Origin: Frankiaceae bacterium
GTDB taxonomy: Bacteria > Actinomycetota > Actinomycetes > JAFAQI01
Assembly: GCA_030840545.1 (NCBI GenBank)
Contig: JAVEEH010000127.1
Span: 1 to 10,376, forward strand
Direction: 5' to 3'
DNA length: 10,376 bases
Shown: one piece after another, positions 5,728-10,376 of the stretch
Numbering within the stretch: the first letter of the stretch is position 1
How the letters are laid out: the number at the start of each line of letters is the position of its first letter
Made by a program: the position numbers and the translations under genes
The notes under the pieces: model-generated
Seen by the model: only the letters and a program-made list of their open reading frames with translations
What the model was told of the DNA's origin: nothing
Databases searched by the model: none

Positions 5728-7052
5728 GCACCCCGGCGCCGCTGCCGCTCGTGGCCGTCATCGGCCGGCCCAACGTCGGCAAGTCCACGATGGTCAACCG
5801 CATCCTCGGCCGGCGCGAGGCCGTCGTCGAGGACGTGCCCGGCGTGACCCGGGACCGCGTCGCCTATGAGGCGGCCTGGGCGGGTCGGCGGTTCACCCTG
5901 CTGGACACCGGCGGCTGGCAGCGCGACGCGCGCGGGATGGCCGGGCGGATCGCCGAGCAGGCTGAGCTTGCCGTCGCTGCCGCGGACGTGGTGTTGCTCG
6001 TCGTCGACGCGAGCGTCGGTGTCACCGATGCCGATGAAGCGGTGGCGCGGGTGTTGCAGCGTTCCGGTAAGCCGGTCGTGGTGGCCGCCAACAAGGTCGA
6101 CGACGTCCGGGCCGAGTCCGAGGTGGCCCAGCTGTGGGCGATGGGCCTGGGCGAACCCTTGTCGGTCAGCGCCCTGCACGGCCGGGGGAGCGGGGATCTG
6201 CTCGACGCCCTCGTCGCGTGCCTGCCGGATGTCGGCGCGGGCGCGACCGAGCCGAGCGGCGGTCCTCGTCGGGTCGCCCTGGTCGGACGCCCCAACGTCG
6301 GCAAGTCCAGCCTGCTCAACCGGCTCGTCGGTCAGGAGCGCGCACTTGTCGACCCCGAGGCCGGCACGACGCGGGACCCGGTCGACTCCCTGGTCGAGCT
6401 CGGGGACAAGACGTGGCGGTTCGTGGACACGGCCGGCTTGCGGCGCAAGGTGCGCGAGGCGAAGGGTGCGGAGTACTACTCCAGCCTGCGCACGGCCGCT
6501 GCCATCGAGGCGGCCGAGGTCGCCATCGTCCTGCTCGATGCCAGCGAGCCGATCAGCGAACAGGACCAGCGCGTCATCTCGATGGTGATCGAGGCCGGTC
6601 GCGCACTGGTCATCGCATTCAACAAGTGGGACCTCGTCGACGAGGACCGCCGCGCGCAGCTGGAGAAGGAGATCGAACGGGAGCTGCGCCGGGTTCCCTG
6701 GGCCGCGCGGGTCAACGTCTCGGCCCTCACCGGGCGGAGCGTGCAGCGCCTGGCTCCCGCGCTCGAACAGGCGCTGGACGGCTGGGAGACCCGGGTGCCG
6801 ACGGCTGAGCTCAACGCGTTCATCGGCGACATCATCGCCGCTACGCCGCCGCCGGTGCGCGGCGGCAAGCAGCCGCGGGTGCTCTTCGCGACCCAGCCGG
6901 CGGTGGCTCCGCCGCGGTTCGTGCTGTTCACCACCGGGCCGCTGGAGGCGGCGTACCGCAGGTTCGTCGAACGCCGGTTGCGGGAGGCCTATGGCTTCCC
7001 CGGCACGCCCATCGACCTCGCGGTGAAGAGCCGCGAGCGCCGCCGGAAGTGA
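5724..7052 (+). CDS. der: Ribosome biogenesis GTPase Der (EngA)
   Basis: Der is an essential tandem-GTPase that binds the 50S subunit during late assembly. The 442 residues match the usual length. GTPase 1: G1 GRPNVGKST at 14-22, G3 D-T-G-G at 61, G4 N-K-V-D at 123. GTPase 2: G1 GRPNVGKSS at 188-196, G3 D-T-A-G at 235, G4 N-K-W-D at 300. A KH-like C-terminal domain follows from about 355 and ends in a basic tail (KSRERRRK), with the typical LFATQP and R-F-V-L-F-T-T region. All GTP-binding motifs are intact. The start ATG overlaps the plsC stop and no Shine-Dalgarno is evident, so translation is probably coupled. The stop codon is one base from the encoded CCA end of a tRNA gene on the other strand, leaving no room for a terminator between them. 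Confidence 0.97.
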   Translation: MSTPAPLPLVAVIGRPNVGKSTMVNRILGRREAVVEDVPGVTRDRVAYEAAWAGRRFTLLDTGGWQRDARGMAGRIAEQAELAVAAADVVLLVVDASVGVTDADEAVARVLQRSGKPVVVAANKVDDVRAESEVAQLWAMGLGEPLSVSALHGRGSGDLLDALVACLPDVGAGATEPSGGPRRVALVGRPNVGKSSLLNRLVGQERALVDPEAGTTRDPVDSLVELGDKTWRFVDTAGLRRKVREAKGAEYYSSLRTAAAIEAAEVAIVLLDASEPISEQDQRVISMVIEAGRALVIAFNKWDLVDEDRRAQLEKEIERELRRVPWAARVNVSALTGRSVQRLAPALEQALDGWETRVPTAELNAFIGDIIAATPPPVRGGKQPRVLFATQPAVAPPRFVLFTTGPLEAAYRRFVERRLREAYGFPGTPIDLAVKSRERRRK

Positions 7053-7053
7053 A

Positions 7054-7130
<77 letters not shown>

Positions 7131-7139
7131 ATGCCCGGA

Positions 7140-7145
7140 AGTGTA
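7140..7145 (-). promoter_or_regulatory. Candidate -10 box for tRNA-Pro (TACACT on minus strand)
   Basis: On the minus strand TACACT fits TANNNT and lies 9 bases before the mature tRNA 5' end at 7130, so a transcript would need only a few bases removed by RNase P. The -35 region 17 bases further upstream (AATCAC) is a poor match. The box sits in the 54-base gap shared with the divergent phosphatidyltransferase gene. Confidence 0.45.
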
Positions 7146-7184
7146 TCGGCCAGGCGCTTCATGTGATTTCGTACGGCGACAGTG

Positions 7185-7811
7185 ATGGTCGCCCGAAACG
7201 AAGTCGCGTCACCGGCGCCGGAGCGGGTCTGGACGATCCCCAACCTGCTCAGCCTGCTCCGGTTGCTCGGCGTACCGCTGTTCCTCTGGCTCGCTCTCGG
7301 CCCGCATGCCGACGGATGGGCGTTCGCGGTGCTCGCTTTCGCCGGCGTCAGCGACTATGCCGATGGCAAGATCGCCCGGCGGTTCAACCAGTCGAGCCGG
7401 CTGGGAGCGCTGCTCGACCCGGCCGCGGACCGCCTCTACATCCTCGCGACGATCATCGCGCTCATCGTCCGCGGCATCGTGCCGGTCTGGCTCGGCGTGT
7501 CGGTGCCCGCCCGCGACCTGCTGCTGGCGTTCACTGTGCCGGTGCTGCGCCGGCACGGCCACAGCGTGCTGCCCGTGCACTTTCTCGGCAAGGCAGCGAC
7601 GCTCAACCTGCTCTACGCGTTCCCGCTGCTGCTCCTCGCCGACGGCCACAACACGCTGGCGGACATCGCCCGGCCGTTCGGCTGGGCGTTTGCGGTCTGG
7701 GGAGTCGCGTTGTACTGGTGGGCGGGCTGGCTCTACGTGGTGCAGCTGCGCCAGATCATGAGCGACGACCGGACCAGGGGAGCGGCGCTGGCGCCAGGGG
7801 CCACGCCATGA
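7185..7811 (+). CDS. CDP-alcohol phosphatidyltransferase, probable eukaryotic-type cardiolipin synthase
   Basis: This integral membrane enzyme joins a CDP-activated lipid to an alcohol. Its 208 residues contain the full signature D-x2-D-G-x2-A-R-x8-G-x3-D-x3-D, with Asp57, Asp60, Asp78 and Asp82 as metal and catalytic residues. About six hydrophobic segments flank it, starting with IPNLLSLLRLLGVPLFLWLAL. From memory, the Streptomyces coelicolor gene SCO1389, next to the manC homologue SCO1388, is a eukaryote-like cardiolipin synthase (CDP-diacylglycerol plus phosphatidylglycerol). The same adjacency here favours that role, but a phosphatidylglycerophosphate or phosphatidylinositol-phosphate synthase cannot be excluded. 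GTG 7182 and ATG 7185 are adjacent starts; there is no Shine-Dalgarno, and a weak TACGGC box just upstream hints at a leaderless mRNA. The stop overlaps the manC ATG. Confidence 0.85.
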   Translation: MVARNEVASPAPERVWTIPNLLSLLRLLGVPLFLWLALGPHADGWAFAVLAFAGVSDYADGKIARRFNQSSRLGALLDPAADRLYILATIIALIVRGIVPVWLGVSVPARDLLLAFTVPVLRRHGHSVLPVHFLGKAATLNLLYAFPLLLLADGHNTLADIARPFGWAFAVWGVALYWWAGWLYVVQLRQIMSDDRTRGAALAPGATP

Positions 7812-10306
7812 GGGCCGTCGTCATGGCCGGCGGCGAAGGCAGCCGACTGCGCCCGATGACGGCCAACCTGCCCAAGCCACTGTTGCCGGTCGCCAACCGC
7901 CCGGTCCTCGAACACGTCCTGCGGCTGCTCCGGCGCCACGGGATCACCGAGACGGTCGTCACGGTGCAGTTCCTCGCCTCGCTGGTGCGCAACTACTTCG
8001 GCGACGGCGACGAGCTCGGCATGTCGCTTCAGTACGCGACCGAGCAGCGCCCGCTGGGGACCGCGGGGAGCGTGAAGAACGCCGAGACGGCGCTGCGGGA
8101 CGAGGCGTTCCTGGTGCTGTCGGGAGACGCGCTCACCGACGCGGACCTGACCGGCATGGTCGACTTCCACCGCCGCAGCGGGGCGCTGGTGACGGTGGGG
8201 CTCAAGTCCGTGCCCGACCCGCTGGAGTACGGCATCGTGATCTGCGATCCCGACGGGCGGGTCAACCGCTTCCTGGAGAAGCCCACCTGGGGGCAGGTGT
8301 TCTCGGACACGGTCAACACCGGCATCTACGTCATGGAGCCCGAGGTGCTCGGCGACGTGCCCCTCGACGCCGAGGTGGACTGGTCAGCGGATGTGTTCCC
8401 GCAGCTCATCGACCGCGGCGCCCCCCTGTTCGGATATCGCTTCGACGGTTACTGGGAAGACGTCGGAACGCTCGAGAGCTATCGACAAGCACACCTCGCA
8501 GTGCTTAACCGTGAAGTCGAGATCGAGATTGGTGCCTTCGAGGTCAGTCCTGGGGTCTGGCTGGGCGAGGGCGCCGAGATCGACCCCGACGTGGAGATCA
8601 ACGGCCCGGTCCTGGTCGGCGACTACAGCCGGGTCGAGGCCAGTGCCCACCTGGAGCCCTACGCCGTGCTCGGGGCCAACGTGGTCGTCAAGGCCGGCGC
8701 GATCATCGAGCGCTCGATCGTGCACGACAACGTCTTCATCGGCCAGCGGGCAAGCCTGCGCGGCTGCGTGATCGGGCGCAACACCGACGTCATGCGGTCC
8801 GCCCGGATCGACGAAGGTGCGGTCGTCGGCGACGACTGCGTCATCGAGCAGGAGGCGTTCCTGTCGGCCGGCGTCCGCGTCTATCCGTTCAAGACTGTCG
8901 AGGCCGGCGCCGTGGTCACGTCCAGTGTCATCTGGGAGTCCCGCGGGCACCGCAGCTTGTTCGGCCCGCGAGGAGTGTCCGGACTCGTCAACGTCGAGAT
9001 CACGCCCGACCTGGCCGTCCGGCTCGCATCGGCCTGGGCGACGACGCTGCGCAAGGGCAGCGTCGTCATCGCCAGCCGAGACGTCTCCCGGGCGGCGACC
9101 GCGCTCAAGCGGGCTGTGGTGAGTGCGCTCACGGCCAGCGCCATCGACGTCCGCGACCTCGAGGTTGCGCCGGCGCCGGTCACCCGGTTCGCGACCGCAC
9201 ACAGCGACGCGGTCGGCGGCATCATGATCCACACGACTCCCGGCGACCCGCAGAGCGTCGACCTGGTGTTCCTCGACGACGGCGGCGCCGACCTTTCGCC
9301 GTCCGACCAACGCCGCCTCGAGCGGGTGTTCAGCCGGCAGGAGTTCCGCCGCGCCTTCCCGGGAGAGATCGGGCAGCTGTCCTATCCCGCCCGCACTGTC
9401 GACACCTACGCCCAGGAGGTGCTCGCCAGCGTCGATGCCAGCGGGATCGCCGGCACCGACCTGCGGGTCGTCATCGACACCGCCGGCGGGGCGGCCGCTG
9501 TGGTCCTCCCGACGCTGCTGGGGCGGATGGGCGTGGACGCCCTGATCGTCAACGGCCGGCTGGACGAGGCGTCGCCGACGGAGTCACTCGCCGCCCACAT
9601 GCAGGGTCTCGCCCGGCTCGGGGAGCTCGTGGCCTCGTCTCGGGCCGCGTTCGGCGCGCGGTTCGACCCGGTGGCCGAGCGGCTGGCGCTCGTCGACGAG
9701 CGGGGCCAGATCATCCATGACGACCGAGCCTTGCTGGTCGTCATGGACCTCGTGGCCGCCGAGCGCCGCTCCGGTCGGGTCGCCCTGCCGGTCACGACGA
9801 CTCGGGTGGCAGAGCAGGTCGCCGCCTTCCACGGGGTCGACATCGAGTGGACGGGTACGTCGGCGACCGGCCTGTCCGCCGCCGCCGGGCGCCCCGGTGT
9901 CGTCTTCGCGGGAGACGGTCATGGCGGTTTCGTGATCCCCGAGTTCTCGGCCGCCGTCGACGGGGTGGCCACCTTCGTGCGCCTGGTCGGGCTGGTGGCC
10001 CGCACCAAGCTGACCATGAGCGAGATCGGGGCCCGCATCCCGGACGCGTTCGTCGTGCGCCGAGCCGTGGCGACGCCGTGGTCGGCGAAGGGCACCGTGA
10101 TGCGGGCGGTGCTCGAGGCAGCCGGAAACCGCACCGTCGAGACGACCGACGGTGTTCGCGTGGTCGAGCCGGACGGCCGGTGGGCGCTGGTGCTGCCCGA
10201 TCCGGCTGAGGCGGTCACCCACATCTGGGCGGAGGGATCCAGCGACGCCGCAGCCGAGGAGCTGCTCGACCAGTGGGCCGCCGTGGTGGAGGCGACCCAC
10301 TCCTGA
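7808..10306 (+). CDS. manC: Mannose-1-phosphate guanylyltransferase fused to a degenerate phosphomannomutase-like domain
   Basis: This 832-residue protein is predicted to make GDP-mannose from mannose-1-phosphate and GTP, the donor for mannosylated lipids and proteins. Domain 1 (1-235) is a nucleotidyltransferase: GGEGSRLRPMT at 8-18, KPLLPV at 23-28, metal-binding Asp107 in G-D-A-L, N-T-G-I-Y-V, and Y-W-E-D-V-G-T with Asp218. Domain 2 (250-376) is a left-handed beta helix of hexapeptide repeats. Domain 3 (377-832) resembles alpha-D-phosphohexomutases, but its four catalytic loops are changed: HTTPGDP (475-481) for TASHNP, D620-P-V-A-E-R for DGDxDR, G702-D-G-H-G-G for GExSGH, and LPDPAEA (796-802) for RxSGTEP. 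So it is probably not a mutase. ATG 7808 overlaps the previous stop and has AGGGG at 7796-7800. A longer open frame back to 7088 is not real. The exact sugar and nucleotide remain unproven. Confidence 0.88.
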   Translation: MRAVVMAGGEGSRLRPMTANLPKPLLPVANRPVLEHVLRLLRRHGITETVVTVQFLASLVRNYFGDGDELGMSLQYATEQRPLGTAGSVKNAETALRDEAFLVLSGDALTDADLTGMVDFHRRSGALVTVGLKSVPDPLEYGIVICDPDGRVNRFLEKPTWGQVFSDTVNTGIYVMEPEVLGDVPLDAEVDWSADVFPQLIDRGAPLFGYRFDGYWEDVGTLESYRQAHLAVLNREVEIEIGAFEVSPGVWLGEGAEIDPDVEINGPVLVGDYSRVEASAHLEPYAVLGANVVVKAGAIIERSIVHDNVFIGQRASLRGCVIGRNTDVMRSARIDEGAVVGDDCVIEQEAFLSAGVRVYPFKTVEAGAVVTSSVIWESRGHRSLFGPRGVSGLVNVEITPDLAVRLASAWATTLRKGSVVIASRDVSRAATALKRAVVSALTASAIDVRDLEVAPAPVTRFATAHSDAVGGIMIHTTPGDPQSVDLVFLDDGGADLSPSDQRRLERVFSRQEFRRAFPGEIGQLSYPARTVDTYAQEVLASVDASGIAGTDLRVVIDTAGGAAAVVLPTLLGRMGVDALIVNGRLDEASPTESLAAHMQGLARLGELVASSRAAFGARFDPVAERLALVDERGQIIHDDRALLVVMDLVAAERRSGRVALPVTTTRVAEQVAAFHGVDIEWTGTSATGLSAAAGRPGVVFAGDGHGGFVIPEFSAAVDGVATFVRLVGLVARTKLTMSEIGARIPDAFVVRRAVATPWSAKGTVMRAVLEAAGNRTVETTDGVRVVEPDGRWALVLPDPAEAVTHIWAEGSSDAAAEELLDQWAAVVEATHS

Positions 10307-10331
10307 CCCGCGGGAGCGGGGTCGGGACAAT
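10303..10331 (+). promoter_or_regulatory. Candidate leaderless promoter for the downstream gene
   Basis: CTGACC at 10303-10308 (4 of 6 matches to TTGACA) and GACAAT at 10326-10331 are separated by exactly 17 bases, and GACAAT ends 6 bases before ATG 10338. Transcription would start at or near the ATG. The manC stop codon lies inside the -35 box. An imperfect hairpin (GACCCGC 10305-10311 with GCGGGGTC 10316-10323) overlaps the spacer but has no T-run. Confidence 0.45.
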
Positions 10332-10337
10332 GCCCCG

Positions 10338-10376
10338 ATGACCGATTCGTCCCGAGCGACCGAGCCGGCGGCGGGG
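10338..10376 (+). CDS. Start of an unidentified CDS (partial)
   Basis: ATG 10338 opens a frame of 13 codons that runs off the window. The visible residues (M-T-D-S-S-R-A-T-E-P-A-A-G) are a hydrophilic, unconserved N-terminus that allows no identification. Support comes from the well-placed -10-like GACAAT six bases upstream with a 17-base-spaced -35-like hexamer, and from the absence of another candidate. No Shine-Dalgarno is visible. In other actinobacteria manC homologues of this type can be followed by DUF881-family genes, but nothing here tests that. Confidence 0.5.
   Translation, partial: MTDSSRATEPAAG

Noticed and set aside
8384..9310. Minus-strand open frame (308 codons) opposite manC
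   Set aside because: Antisense shadow with biased composition and no recognisable domain; the plus strand encodes well-matched protein.

Overview
The window is about 10.4 kb of very GC-rich DNA (third codon positions almost all G or C) from a high-GC actinobacterium. The gene order is the conserved actinobacterial block site-2-protease-like gene, scpA, scpB, rluB, aroH, tyrA, cmk, plsC, der, followed by a tRNA-Pro on the opposite strand, a CDP-alcohol phosphatidyltransferase and a manC-type mannose-1-phosphate guanylyltransferase. The exact genus cannot be told from the sequence.

Layout. Bases 1-257 are the end of a membrane protein resembling the C-terminus of M50 (site-2) proteases. Bases 309-2549 hold scpA-scpB-rluB: the kleisin and its winged-helix partner for SMC condensin, then a 23S rRNA pseudouridine synthase. 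A 200-base non-coding stretch with a foldable inverted repeat separates these from aroH-tyrA (2756-4230), which turns chorismate into prephenate and then 4-hydroxyphenylpyruvate for tyrosine. A 112-base gap with a promoter-like -10 box and a strong Shine-Dalgarno precedes cmk-plsC-der (4343-7052): CMP/dCMP kinase, acylglycerophosphate acyltransferase and the ribosome-assembly GTPase Der. A tRNA-Pro(GGG) with encoded CCA lies on the minus strand (7054-7130), one base from the der stop codon. Divergent from it, after a 54-base gap, are a probable eukaryotic-type cardiolipin synthase and a three-domain ManC protein (7185-10306). A new CDS, probably leaderless, begins at 10338.

Five gene pairs overlap by the four bases ATGA or GTGA, and rluB overlaps scpB by about 29 bases, so translational coupling is probable throughout. 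There is no sign of mobile elements, CRISPR, phage or a defence system. These are chromosomal housekeeping genes. The most unusual content is the phosphomannomutase-like domain of the ManC fusion, in which all four catalytic loops are degenerate. Next come the tRNA-Pro abutting der tail to tail, the structured rluB-aroH gap, and unusual residues in TyrA and the M50-like fragment. I see no clear candidate for a previously undescribed system.
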